Shown here piece by piece: positions 1 through 9,725 of a DNA stretch of 64,000 nucleotides. The stretch comes from Torymus aiolomorphi (lineage: Eukaryota; Arthropoda; Insecta; Hymenoptera; Torymidae). The notes beneath the pieces were generated by a model. That model had not been told where the DNA came from, searched no databases, and worked only from the letters and a program-made list of their open reading frames with translations. The DNA lies in contig CM070877.1 in assembly GCA_036365515.1 (NCBI GenBank), positions 87,869,022 through 87,933,021 of the forward strand, in the 5' to 3' direction. A program made the translations under genes and the position numbers. The number at the start of each line of letters is the position of its first letter. Within the stretch, counting starts at the first letter, position 1.

Positions 1-505
1 ACTCTTTTCTGCACTTCCTGCACCGCGTGCAAAGTGCTCCGTCCTGCACGTAATCTGTATTGCATCTTCGACAGCTCTTCATTCTCCGGGTCGTCCTATT
101 CGCTCTGCACGCGATTGAGAATCATTCTCTCATATAACTTGCCCGTAGAGTCAAGCATGCATAGCTGTCTCCAAGAGGATGGTGCATTGGGATCCTTGTT
201 TTTACCCTTCGGTATAAGGACCAGTTTTCGGCGTTTCCGTTGTTTCGGGAAATGACCTCTTTCCAAACACGTGTTGAATAAGTCCAGGATTAGTTGAAGT
301 GTTTCGCGAATAACCGCTCGCAGAACTTCGCTGGGGATCCCATCGGGTCCCGGGGCCTTACCGGAGTCCAGCCTCTTTCCAGCCAGTTTAAGTTCGCTTA
401 TCTGGAACAGAGGAACCTCTAGTGCTACATCGCTCGGGTAGCTGTCTCTGGGAGCTCCTTTGGAAAGAGCGCTTCTACGATTTTAAGTAGTCTGAAGTTT
501 CCGTA
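1..505 (-). pseudogene. R1-like ORF2, N-terminal part of reverse transcriptase
   Basis: Minus-strand translation gives the conserved LINE reverse transcriptase blocks APGPDGIPSEVL (near 345), LVLIPKG, then SSWRQLCMLDSTGKLYERM and LSKMQYRLRAGRSTLHAVQEV close to position 1. These match fingers motifs 1 to 3 of R1-clade enzymes. An in-frame stop interrupts the stretch (after the residues NRVQSE near 90-100) and the frame is not continuous with the endonuclease upstream. The catalytic YADD box would lie beyond the window edge. The enzyme would copy the element RNA at a nicked chromosomal target. Here it is a remnant. Confidence 0.8.
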
Positions 506-1526
506 TTACTGGGCGATAGGGTGTGTCCCATGGGTCTCGATCGGCGCACAGAGCTTTCCATCAGCGCACAGAGCTTTCCGGCATTGCCTCTTACTTGGCT
601 TTATGGCGTTTCGGAGCGACTTTCTGGCATCCTTGTACCTATCCTCTTCCTCTTCTTGTTCGGAGCGTTTTCTTTTCCGCGCCCTTTGAGCTTTCCTTCG
701 TTGTTTCTTACAGCTGCTCCTCAGTTCTGAGTTCCCCCAGAAAGCAGGCTTTTGATTCTTGTGCTGTCTTCTCCGGGGAATGGATGGATCGCACGCTCGG
801 CTCAATTCAGTTGTGTAACGTGTCCCCGAGATGCATTCTGCAAAGGCGTTCCGGTCAAATTTCTTGACAGCCCATTCTGTGGCTTTGTCTCGCGGCGCAT
901 CGCGTTTTCGGCTCTTTAACTCGAAACAGACATATCCATGGTCGCTGAGTGACTCTTCTTCTAATATTGTCCACTCGTGTAGGTACTTCCTCAGCGTTGG
1001 CCGAGGGAATGTCAGACCTAGTACCGAGGACGACGCTCTTCTTTCGAATGTTGCCATCCCCGGCTGATTAATCACCTTCAGGTCGTGTGACAACATCATT
1101 TCGTCTAAAAGCTGTCCTCTTCTGTCTTCCGGACCTCCACTCCATGACCTAGATTTGGCGTTGAAATCTCCTGCAACGATGATGGGTCCGGGCCATTGCC
1201 TTATGCTTCTCTCCAAGTCGTTCAAGTCTACCTGGAACGTCTCAAGCGGTACGTTCGGCGAGTAGTAGCAGTTATAAACTGCGGCTCCATTTAGCAAGCA
1301 TCGTATATACCCGTTTCCTTTCTCTGTTGAGTTTACCTACGTGTTAGCTCTAGGCAGTACGTGTATAGCCGCATCGTCACGGTTGTTCGAGTGTCAGCCA
1401 TTTTTTCCGAGTTTCTGTATTGTTCGGAAATAAGCAGAATACCCGCATCGTGTTCTTTAACCGTTTGGTAAAGCAAGTCTTCCCGGCTTGGGCCCCGTGT
1501 AAATTTATTTGTATAAACTTAGTCAT
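506..1526 (-). pseudogene. R1-like ORF2, apurinic-type endonuclease domain
   Basis: The longest open stretch is 506-1297 (263 residues). It shows the LINE endonuclease core: IIVAGDFNAKS (catalytic Asp/Asn block), then the final SDHGYV block. The usual Asp of the ...DLTF box is Gly here (SSVLGLTF), so activity is doubtful even without the frame breaks. The ORF2 start is the ATG at 1524-1526 (MTKFIQINLHG), typical of R1 and TRAS elements. Frame then slips by about 1440, where LLISEQYRNSEKMADTR continues in another frame. After the domain come basic residues (KKQRRKAQRARKRKRS) linking to the RT. In live elements this domain nicks the target DNA. Confidence 0.8.
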
Positions 1527-1989
1527 TTCCTTTCCTTAGCAGACTTTCCTTCGCCTTCGCCAGGGCTGCACATTTTGCGCTTCCAGATCGATGTCTGTGC
1601 TCGGTACCTAACGCCTCGCACTGAGTGCACGTTGGTTCATTCTTGCAGTTCGCGGCAAGGTGGTCCGTGGCCCCGCATAGAAAGCATGGCTTTGTCGCAT
1701 TGTTCCCTTTGTTGCAGTTGTTCGAGAGGTGCCCAAAGGCTAAGTATCTGCAACACCTGGTTACTGAGATCTTTTCGCGTACTCTGGCTATAACCCAACC
1801 GATTCTTACCTTTCCACTCTTGATGATGTGCAATGCGTTCATACGTGGCATCGTTATGATTGCGATCTGAATGCCGCCAAACGTGGGGCGCATTACCTTG
1901 ACCATTAGCGTTTCTACTGGAACCCCTGTAGCTTCAGCAAGCGCCTTCTGTTCTTCGCTCTTGGTTGTGTCCATGTCTATGTCTTTCAC
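1519..1989 (-). pseudogene. R1-like ORF1 (Gag-like), C-terminal zinc-knuckle part
   Basis: The 156-residue stretch carries cysteine/histidine clusters of the retroviral zinc-knuckle type: CRYLAFGHLSNNC, then CFLCGATDHLAANC (CX2CX4HX4C) and CTQCEALGTEHRHRSGSAKC. This is the RNA-binding end of ORF1p in R1-clade LINEs. The first knuckle shows CRYLAFGH, with its second Cys replaced (CX2C expected, Leu seen), while the second is intact. It ends at the TAA that overlaps the ORF2 ATG. A frame break near 1990 separates it from the preceding ORF1 part. Confidence 0.8.
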
Positions 1990-1997
1990 GTCGAGAG

Positions 1998-2834
1998 CTA
2001 CTTGTTGTGAGAGCTGTAAGACTGTAACTTCTGAACCATCGCTGTTGCAACTGCTTCTTTTAGGTGCATGACGTTGCTACCCCTCTGCAGCTGCACTAAT
2101 ACGTCCCCAGTCTTGGTTTGCCTGATTTTATTGACATTTTTGGCGACTTGCCCCTTGTCCACCTTCTCCTTCATTAGCTTGAGTACACTGGCGAAAGTCG
2201 TATTTGGGTCCTTTTTCCTAATCAGAATTGCGTCTAGTTTCGCTTTCGTTTTCCCAGCATTATTCTTCTCGTCTTTGCGCTGTTTCCTCCTGCTTCTCTT
2301 TGAGGCAACCTCCCAGTCCATTTCAGCGTCAGGGCTAACTCCTTGTATCAGCGGTGTGCGCAGTGGGGTGTTTAGGTTCACCCCTGCAGTCCTCTGGGGC
2401 TGAGACTGCATGGTTGTTCCTCTGTCCTCTCTCCGCCTTTTGATAGTTGCTATGGATGAGGGTGACCTTTCCTTTCTCTTTCCTTCTGGTACTGTAGTCT
2501 ATACCGAGACATCTGAGCACTGTGGGCGTCGGTCACTGTTCAGCAGTATTAGGTCGAAGCTCGACTTGATCTTGCCAGTTGCTTCTCTGGCACTGGTTAG
2601 TCGTCGCATCAAGGACATTACATTCTGCAGATCCTGTTTGACGCACTTGTGGATGTTACGTGCCTCACCGACCACTGCATCCATCTTGTCTAGATTCTCG
2701 TGAATCTTACTCAGTAGCTCGTCTTCCTTCGACTCTGCTCCCTGGATGTGTTTCCAGGAGTCGAGTACTCTGTCTTTTGCAGCTAGAGCTGCGCTTGTTG
2801 CTGCTTCTGTCGACGCGGTCAAGTGTGCCACCAT
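1998..2834 (-). pseudogene. R1-like ORF1 (Gag-like), N-terminal and middle part
   Basis: Two minus-strand stretches, 2499-2834 and 1998-2411, together make the front of ORF1p. The first is helical and charged (AALAAKDRVLDSWKHIQ...LDKMDAVVGEARNIHK), with heptad-like spacing that suggests a coiled coil. The second carries a basic patch (SKRSRRKQRKDEK) and the block TTFASVLKLMKEKV...IRQTKTGDVLVQL, which resembles the block before the knuckles in R1-type Gag proteins. A frame break lies between 2411 and 2499. The true N-terminus is not certain; the Met at 2834 is simply the first one in frame. Confidence 0.7.
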
Positions 2835-2944
2835 GCCGATAGCGTTTTGGTAGCCGTTTGGAGGTAGCTGGGGGCCAAAACCATTACCTCCAGAGCTTTT
2901 ATCTAGTGATTGGTCTCCTCCATATTCGAGTTGGAGACCTGGAA

Positions 2945-3730
2945 ATAAATGTTTTTTTATAGATGGCCCTGATCGAAGTGGTAAATGCTATGTTCTCAAT
3001 ACATTAATTGCTTATTTCAAAAATAATAAAATAAACGTTGTTCCTGTAGCACGGACAGGTATAGCAACTAATTTATTAGAAGATGGTAAAACCGTATATA
3101 CAGCATTTAAATTACCTTTAATCATTCATTATCAAACTACGTGTAATATAGGTATATCCTAATACAAACAATGGAGTATTTCTCAAAAATGTACAAGTTA
3201 TATGGGAGGTAATTACAATGACATCGAAGTATGCATTTGAAGCAGTTGATCGTTTATTTAAAGATTTATGCAGCAACAACGACGCTTTTGGTGGTAAAAT
3301 AATAGTAGTTTCTGGAGATTTCCGTCAAACGTTACCTGTTGTTCCTCATGGTAATCGAACAATAACTATAGATAATTGTATTAAAAACAGTAAGTTATGA
3401 GTTAAGTTTGAAAATATGTGTTCAAAAATAATAAACGCATTAAAGATAATAACATAGAGTTTAAGCAATGGCTATTAAATGTTGGTGATGGCGTTATTGA
3501 AACCGAGTTCGAAATAAATAATGAAGTTATTAATATTCCAAATGAAATTTTATCAAACGGTGATATTATAACAGAAGTTTTTGTCCAAAAATTGTCCAAA
3601 AATTGATGAAAATTGAAAGGGTGGGTTAGGAAAAAAAAATGAGGAAATATCATCTTAATATAATAGAGGATGTGCTTTTCTATTATAATTTAGCTAAACA
3701 AAATCAATTATTAAGAATTGGTAAACGTGG
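2945..3730 (+). pseudogene. Helitron-type Pif1 helicase remnant
   Basis: Plus-strand translation gives FIDGPDRSGKCYVLNTL (Walker A, with GPDRSGKC in place of the usual GPGGSGKT), VVPVARTGIATNLLEDGKTVYTAFKLPL, then VQVIWEVITMTSKYAFEAVDRLFKDL, GGKIIVVSGDFRQTLPVVPHG and FKQWLLNVGDG. These are successive motifs of Pif1-family helicases encoded by Helitron rolling-circle transposons. The Walker B pair is damaged: WDE is expected where WE is seen, so the catalytic Asp is missing. Stops and frame shifts occur near 3160 and 3398. No Rep domain, ATP-binding C-terminus or Helitron terminal hairpin could be assigned, so this is a fragment. A cellular PIF1 gene is unlikely because the text matches the transposon branch. 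Confidence 0.75.
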
Positions 3731-3734
3731 AAAA

Positions 3735-3845
3735 AAATCTTTACTGTTGACTCTTAGGTAGAAACTACCGGAGACTCCAGTAATGGTAGCTTTATGTCTA
3801 CTACTCGAGTCACTCAGGCCGTTTTGGCCTGAGTCTCCAGTTAAC
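3735..3845. repeat. Short hairpin-rich segment
   Basis: A perfect 9-bp stem with a 5-nt loop (ACTCAGGCC at 3812-3820, GGCCTGAGT at 3826-3834) sits next to two related copies of GAGACTCCAGTAA/GAGTCTCCAGTTAA and the pair GGTAGAAACTACC. Such a cluster could be the end of a non-autonomous element. I cannot place it in a family. Confidence 0.45.
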
Positions 3846-4148
3846 GATACTGAACTTTTCTCTCGCGCGTATATTTACATATAGTTTAGCGAGGTACTGT
3901 GTATTTGATAGAGGTCAAAATTGTTGGAATTGGCCTGTAATTTATAGTTATAATTTCAAGAAGAAACATTTCTTTGTTTTATTAATTGAGAAAATAAATT
4001 GTTCTTTTCCATCAGTATTTAGAATATATTTCATTTTTTCAAAAACCCTTATAAGTACCCAAACAAGTTATTAGTAATTGTAATAAATTTCGATAATTGT
4101 ATTACAATAATAATTGTATACTTTTTTACGTATGTATTGTGTGTCCCG

Positions 4149-5222
4149 GCGACTGAGAGGAATGACCCTCTAGCTCAGTGTTGGCTTCGTAAACCACCTA
4201 ACTTGGCGTTTGTTGGGCATTAAGTTTAATTTTTATTTTTAACAATTAGTAAATATATAACTTTATTTGTATTAAACAATTGTAAAAGTAAATAGTGGAA
4301 TGCATTAAATACGAGGTGTAGCCCTTTGGGGTGCGCGATGGTGGAGTCCAGGTGGTGCGCGCCGCATCTTTTTGCATTAAGATATCAGGTCGCATCTAAT
4401 ACGCAGTGCAGGTGTTCGGGGTAGCAGATGACGAAATCTAGGTGGTGCGCTCCGTAGTTTTCATCGTCCACCACGTTTTCAATGCATTCCATGGGCCCTG
4501 ATATCTTAACGCAAAAAAATATGGAGCGCAGCACCTAGACTCCATCATCGGTCACCCCAAAGACCTAGACCACGGATTCGATGCGCCCTGAGATCTAAAC
4601 GCAAAAAACTAAGGAGCACATCATCTAGACTCTATCATCGGCCACCCTAAAGACCTAGACCACGCATTCGATGCTTTTATTTATCGACAAGTAATACTTC
4701 CTTATAATAGTTATGATTTCCCTTACAATTGAAGGTGTGAGCAATGTATATTAAAATCGTGTGATACTGTTACTACCGTGGTATGCTGCCCATCCAACGA
4801 TGGTATAATTGTGTAACTGTTGTAGTATGAAAAGCAACATACCTAAATAGCAAGCAATCCATACAATATGGGTCCCTTACTTCGATTACTAATACCGTCT
4901 TACTTATATAGTATGGAAACTCCTATACTCCACGAGTATAAGCCGTTTTAATTATGGTGATAAGATTTTTCTTTCCGTGAATGAGAAATAATTAGATATT
5001 TTGATTTGAAGAAATAAATTTTTATCGTTCACAGACGCAGAACAAAGGCAATGTTGAGTTATCCATTCAGATTTTGTTCACAATTTTTAATCGAGCATGT
5101 TATGCAGAAATCGTATTTTAAAATCCTGCCACTACAAAATTAAAGGCAAAAAAATACTCCTCAGTTAGGCGGTTCTTGAAACAAACGCCGAGTTAGGGGG
5201 GTTATTCCTCTCAGCCGTCGAT
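4149..5222. mobile_element. Inverted-repeat element, about 1.07 kb, non-coding
   Basis: The left end (4149-4216, with CTGAGAGGAATGACCC and AAACCACCTAACTTGG) reappears reverse-complemented at 5158-5222 (CTGAGAGGAATAACCC, AACCGCCTAACT). The arms are about 60-65 bp and clearly diverged. The interior has no open frame of note, so this fits a non-autonomous TIR element. Exact ends and a target duplication could not be fixed. Inside lies a second, older inverted repeat at 4298-4680. Confidence 0.55.
4298..4680. repeat. Internal palindromic repeat cluster
   Basis: Roughly 190-bp arms face each other around 4485. Marker words are GCATTAAGATATCAGGTCGCAT on the left in two parts (GCATTAAGATATCAGG, CGCATCTAATACG) against CCCTGATATCTTAACGC and GATGCGCCCTGAGATCTAAACGC on the right. 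The right arm also repeats itself directly with a period of about 95 bp (GACTCCATCATCGG...AAAGACCTAGACCACG). No coding potential is seen. Confidence 0.5.
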
Positions 5223-5342
5223 GTATAAAAAACAAAACGTTTTGGAAATATAGTTTACGTGCGTTAAAAAATCATTTTATGCATTGAAAATTTATCGCCT
5301 TACGTTAGCGATATTGAAAATATTGCTTAACGCGCGTAACTT

Positions 5343-5813
5343 TTACAGAATAATACCCCATCGAGAGAAGAGGTCCATGAATACAAGTAGATATTCATAG
5401 CCCCGTGGCGATCTAGGTAAAGGCCCCATTATGTCGCCAGCCACGATTAGCCAAGGGCGCACGGCGCGGCGGCTGATCATACGGCAAACCGGCGCCGTAT
5501 GTTGCACCTTGCACTGTTGGCAAATCGAGCAATTGCGCACGAAGTCAGCAGTCTCTCTGCGCATGGACGGCCAATAATAATATAACGATAAACGCGCTAG
5601 CGTTTTCACCCGGCCCCAATGTCCAGCCGTTGACTCGGCGTGGCTTTCTAGCAAGGCGCTCTTGCGTTTTTCCGCCGGTAAAACCAACTTCCAGGCGTCT
5701 TCGTCCTCCATCAAATCCACTATCATCGGATTGGGACGATACCTATAAAGACGCCCATGAACGATCTTCCAATAGGGATAATCAGTCGGGTTGGCGGCGA
5801 CAGATGCGAACAT
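5343..5813 (-). pseudogene. Gypsy integrase, zinc-binding domain and start of core
   Basis: The 156-residue stretch contains the HHCC zinc-binding domain (LLESHAESTAGHWG...CSICQQCK) and the start of the RNase H-fold core (LIVAGDIMGPLPRSPRGYEYLLVFMDLFSRW). The first catalytic Asp is the D of AGDIMGPL. The second Asp and the Glu are missing because similarity ends at 5343. In a live element integrase joins the cDNA to the chromosome. Confidence 0.85.
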
Positions 5814-5822
5814 GCGCTTGTA

Positions 5823-6142
5823 TTAGGCGCCTGTGGTCTCTTCTGCGACCTCTATCGACGCTAGCTCGACGTCTGTCTCGTCTTCGTACATGCGAGACAG
5901 CACGTCTGGTACATAATTGAGAGAACCTTTACAGTAGATGATCTCGAAGTCATATGTTTGTAATTCAAGCGCCCATCGCGCTAGTCGTCCTGTCAGGTTA
6001 CGCAAGTTGCATAGCCATTTCAGACTGCTGTGGTCGGTTATAACCGTAAAATGGTAACCTTCCACGTATGATCGGAACTTACGAATAGCCCACAATACTG
6101 CGAGCTATTCGCGTACGGTAACGGAATAATTCCGTTCGGCCG
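5823..6142 (-). pseudogene. Gypsy RNase H domain
   Basis: Residues FTVITDHSSLKWLCNLRNLTGRLARWALELQ and CKGSLNYVPDVLSRM are the later blocks of the gypsy RNase H, including the TDHSSL and VPDVLSR acidic sites. Just upstream the expected REELAVLWAI is interrupted by an in-frame TAG near 6104. RNase H would remove the RNA template during reverse transcription. Confidence 0.85.
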
Positions 6143-6145
6143 GCG

Positions 6146-7286
6146 TCATCGTGCGGATTGCAAAATACAAAACCCTTTCGTCGCTGTCGATGTTTGTGTT
6201 AAAACCGCGCCTAGACAAGAGTCGCTCGCATCTCTTTGAATAACAAATGGATGATCGAAAGACGGTCTATGTAAGATAGACGCTGACGCTATAAGAGCTT
6301 TAATTTGCTCGAACGCTAATTGCGCTTCCTCGCTCCAAACAAAAGCGACACCGCATTTTGTTAGATGAGTGAGAGGATCCACGATCGTCGCAAAATCAGG
6401 CAAAAATTTGCGATACCACGACGCGATGGCTTGAAATCTCCTCAATTGTTTGAGATTCTTTGGCGCCGGGTATTCCAAGATTGATGCGATCTTATCCGGA
6501 TCCCGTTTGAAGCCATCTCGATTAACGAACTTCGCTGCGGCAAAATTCACTTTTCTCACGATTAATTGTGAGGCCAGCGTCTTTAATGCGCGTCCAAACG
6601 TGCTCGAGCCACTTCATATGCTCTTCGAACGTATCTGAGACGATGACAATATCGTCGAGATATGAGAAGGCTCTATTTCAGGTCCAATTATCTTATCCGA
6701 CAATTGCTGAAATGTGGCTGGGCCCCCTACCACGCCATTTGGCATCCGAGTGAACTCGAAGAGGCCCATGCCAGGCACCGTAAAAGCGTGAGTTGCTGCG
6801 CTTCTTTCGCATAGGAATTTGATGGTAAGCGCTGCTCAAGTCGAGAGTCGAAATATATCTCGCATTTTACAACTTGCGCACTATCGCATCCATCTGAGGT
6901 AGCGGGTACGCGCACGCTTTCTTGATAGCGTTTAACTTCCGGAAGTCGATACAGAAACGGTATTTTCCTTTCGACTTTCGCTACATCACGACTGGGCTCG
7001 ATCACTCGCTGTTGGATTTTACTACAATCACAGCTTCGAGCATTTGGCGTACGTGCTCATGCATTTCCTCTTCCAGCTTTGTGGAGACAGGGTAATATTT
7101 TTGTTTAGTGGGTCGAGAGCTGATAATCTCGATATTATGCTCGGCCCATTTAGTGCATCCCAGAGGCGCTTCGCTCGCGAGGAGCAGTTGCTCCAGTAGT
7201 GCTTGAATTAGTTCTCTCTGGGCTTCATCCACGTCAGCGAGACCGACGGAGTAGAGGTGGATCGCCCCTGCTCCATCCTCATCCAA
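6146..7286 (-). pseudogene. Gypsy reverse transcriptase
   Basis: The linker KYYPVSTKLEEEMHEHVRQMLEA (7002-7286) leads into the palm; the block KYRFCIDFRKLNAIKK (6900-6990) is present only after a frame shift. The active-site box reads YLDDIVIVSDTFEEHMKWLEHV at about 6600-6662. The thumb/connection follows as FKRDPDKIASILEYPAPKNLKQLRRF and FVIQRDASDSCLGAVLTQ, which opens RNase H. At least three frame breaks separate these blocks. The YLDD is intact, so the decay is mostly by small insertions and deletions. Confidence 0.85.
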
Positions 7287-7414
7287 CGAGAATAATTGTA
7301 GCGGTATTCGCTCCTTTCCGCGCTCTATACTGAGAGTTGCCTCTCGGGGCTACAGTACAGCGTTAAATTTTCGCATGAAGTCTTCGCCAAGGAGACCATC
7401 CGCGTCAAGCTCGT

Positions 7415-7820
7415 CTACGATGATTGCATCGATGTAGCGACGAACGCAGGCGACGCCGAAGGGTAACTCGACGTGGCCGAGAATGGGGACATTCTTGCCA
7501 TCAGCAAGTCATGCCCCTCGCCCTTTGTGAGGCGTAATAGTTTTGCCGCACTCGGAAGTGATTTGAAAGCCGATCCGGCCAAGGGCTGTGCGTGAAGCAC
7601 CTGAGTCACACAGAGCGCGCACGCGAGATCCACCTATTCCAGCAGGCAGGTACCACCGGGTATATTCCTCTGAAGGGGGAGGGTTTGTACTTCCCTTCGG
7701 CTTCTCCAGGGTTGATTTAGTCGACGCTAGCGGGGCGTCGCTGTTTGCGGCGGCCTCTCGATCAAGTGATGGAACGACAGGGGCCGTGTCTAGTCGTTCC
7801 GCTTGTCGTTTTCCGAACAC
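7415..7820 (-). pseudogene. Gypsy aspartic protease
   Basis: The sequence WYLPAGIGGSRVRALCDSGA followed by SRTALG has the retropepsin active site as DSGA. The stretch lies between the gag end and the RT, as expected. It would cut the Gag-Pol precursor. It overlaps the gag end in another frame at 7790-7820, which could reflect an ancestral gag-pol frameshift or decay. Confidence 0.75.
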
Positions 7821-8440
7821 TCAGGGCAATTGCCTTTGGTGTAGCCTGGCCAGCTACACCCCCAGCAGCGCGCATACATTTTGGAGCCAAGCTGGTTGTC
7901 CTTATTCTTGGCACTAGCCAGCCTAGGCGACGGTGTGGCTCCGTCGCTCTTCCTAGGAGGAGAGCCTTTCCCCTCTTTAGGCGAGTTGTTTCGGCCACTT
8001 TTGCGGTAAGCGCCCTTGCGGTCAGAGGCTCCGCTAGGTTTGGACGAATCCGATTGTTTGTTCGGTTTCAAGCCGAATTGCACCAGTTTTTCCTCCAGTA
8101 CCTTGCTAATTAGCTTGCTAAGGTCTGCAGGGGATTGCGCTGCGATAGCCGCTAGGCTTGTCTTCTGCGCTGCGTTATCCGCTTCTGGCCCTTTATCATG
8201 CGGGTTAGCGCTCTCCGCTATGGCAGCTAAGCTGCTTTTATTGCGAGGCGATGGTGGTTTCGCCGAGTTAGCGGGGCTTTGATAGGCCACCTTTGGCATT
8301 GTGGACGTTTTTGGATTTGGCGGCCCTTTCAAATTCCGTTCAACCTCCAGCTGTGCTTCTGCTTCTCGCGCTAGTTCAATGAGCTTATTGATGCTCGTGA
8401 CTTCTTCTTGTTTGAATTTAAACTGTAGTCGCGGGAGCAT
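7790..8440 (-). pseudogene. Gypsy Gag, C-terminal part with partial zinc knuckle
   Basis: The 216-residue stretch begins LQFKFKQEEVTSINKLIELAREAEAQLEVER, which matches the end of the Gag capsid domain in gypsy elements. It continues as a Ser/Pro/Lys-rich linker and ends in CWGCSWPGYTKGNCPEC, a knuckle in which the expected His after Gly is Tyr. The protein would coat the element RNA. Confidence 0.75.
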
Positions 8441-9725
8441 GTTGTCAGAGGAGTTCTAGCTGTCTCTCCTCGGTCCATGGTCTATCGAATTTGCTCAGAA
8501 TAGCTCTTAAGCAAACGATATAGTCGTGCACTGCGACACTTCTTTGCATAGTCGTCGCTGGAATCTTTTGTCGGCTCCATAGCATCTACGTGCGTCTTCG
8601 CAGAAATCTTGTCACGGTTCTCATTTTCGGCCCTCTTGGCGGCAGCAATGGCGCGCTACGCCAGACGTGAGTTCTGTCATGGCATTTAGCAGGTCTTCAT
8701 CAGTGACGTATAGCGCTAGTTCTCTGCACTCGCGGACGTGTTCTATGAACTCTTCGCTATTGCTAACCTCTGCACCTGAGAACTGCATTTTCCACTACCT
8801 AACTGTTCGTCCGATATCTGCGGTCGAAGAGTGTTGGAGCGTGCTAGTAGCAGCCGAGTATCTGCTTTGCGATAGACTCGGTTGGTTCCCCCTTTCCCCA
8901 GGCTCTCGCCATCCGAGAAGATTGGCTTGAGGTTGCAAAGGAGCATGCATCTGTGCGGGTACACGCTGAGGCCTGTAAGGTGTCGCCTCCGCATTTAGTG
9001 CAGTTTCGCGCTGCCTATTTACGTTTAGCGCCGCGCTTTGCGGGTATTGCATTGAAAACGTAGCTCGAGGGGCACTATGCGCTGTATTGGTGCTTTGCGT
9101 ATTCGCTACAGTGGTTGTTGACGTTACTGTCGTCGTCGTCCCATACCAACCGCCTGATATTGTGGTTACTGGTGATGGGAACTCACCGTTTGCGATGGCC
9201 TTGCCTAGTCTTGTGGCCTCTCTTATTTCTTCATTTGGCGCGAGCGCTGATGCGCCTTTTCTTCGCCACTGTTCGTCGTTTTGCGGTTGTTCGCTTGATA
9301 TTGGCAAGTCGCTTGCGTTCGCCGCGCCGGTCAGTGACATGTCCTGGCTTTGCAGATTTGTCTCTGCCACAGATATTGGCGTTGACGAATGGCGCGCTTG
9401 TGCGCTAAGTAAGCGCCTTATCGCATTTTTCCTTGCGATCAGTTCGTTCGCTAAACCTAGCTCTGTCGATAAATTCGCCGAGTTTTCCGTCGCGTCTCAC
9501 GATTGCTTCTGTTTCGTTTTCTTGATCCAGTATGCGCACGAAATCGACCTGAGTATAGTCACCGCGTAATCGCTTATATAACCTATCTGATTTCGCAAAA
9601 GGCGTTCCGCTCGAGATTAGCTCTAGTTCGCTTAGAACTGTGTCCATTTGTGTGCCTTCTAAATTTACGATCCATCCTTGGATCTCCAGGTCTATGGTTT
9701 CGTCGAAGGTAACTTCGTCTAACAC
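8441..9725 (-). pseudogene. Gypsy Gag, N-terminal and capsid part
   Basis: Stretches 9405-9725, 8795-9370 and about 8640-8790 make the front of Gag. The last reads MQFSGAEVSNSEEFIEHVRECRELALYVTDEDLLNAM, a Retrotrans_gag capsid block. The middle part is Thr/Ser/Gln-rich and of low complexity. Frames are broken between each piece. The start at 9725 is the first Met in frame and is not certain. Confidence 0.65.

Larger units (their letters stand above)
1..2880 (-). mobile_element. R1-clade non-LTR retrotransposon, truncated by window edge and decayed
   Basis: Read on the minus strand, the stretch holds in order an ORF1 with C-terminal zinc knuckles, an AP-type endonuclease and the start of a reverse transcriptase. 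This order is that of R1/TRAS-type LINEs of arthropods, which move by target-primed reverse transcription. ORF1 and ORF2 meet in an ATGACTAA overlap at 1519-1526: the ORF2 start codon lies just before the ORF1 stop. Both reading frames are broken in several places, so this copy is dead. The 3' part (RT active site, RNase H or C-terminal knuckle, tail) lies outside the window. The 5' limit near 2880 is set only by loss of similarity and the start of the Helitron-like remnant. Confidence 0.85.
5343..9725 (-). mobile_element. Ty3/gypsy retrotransposon, decayed, lacking both LTRs
   Basis: On the minus strand the domains run gag (9725 to about 7800, with a knuckle-like Cys stretch), protease (about 7670), reverse transcriptase (7286 to 6500), RNase H (6290 to 5860) and the start of integrase (5813 to 5343). 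RT before RNase H before integrase is the Ty3/gypsy order. The frame breaks many times. The integrase stops in the catalytic core at 5343, and no direct repeat of LTR type was found on either side, so both ends have been lost. Confidence 0.85.

Noticed and set aside
3218..3606. Cellular PIF1 helicase gene
   Set aside because: Fragmentary, stops between motifs, missing Walker B Asp; sequence wording is that of Helitron helicases.
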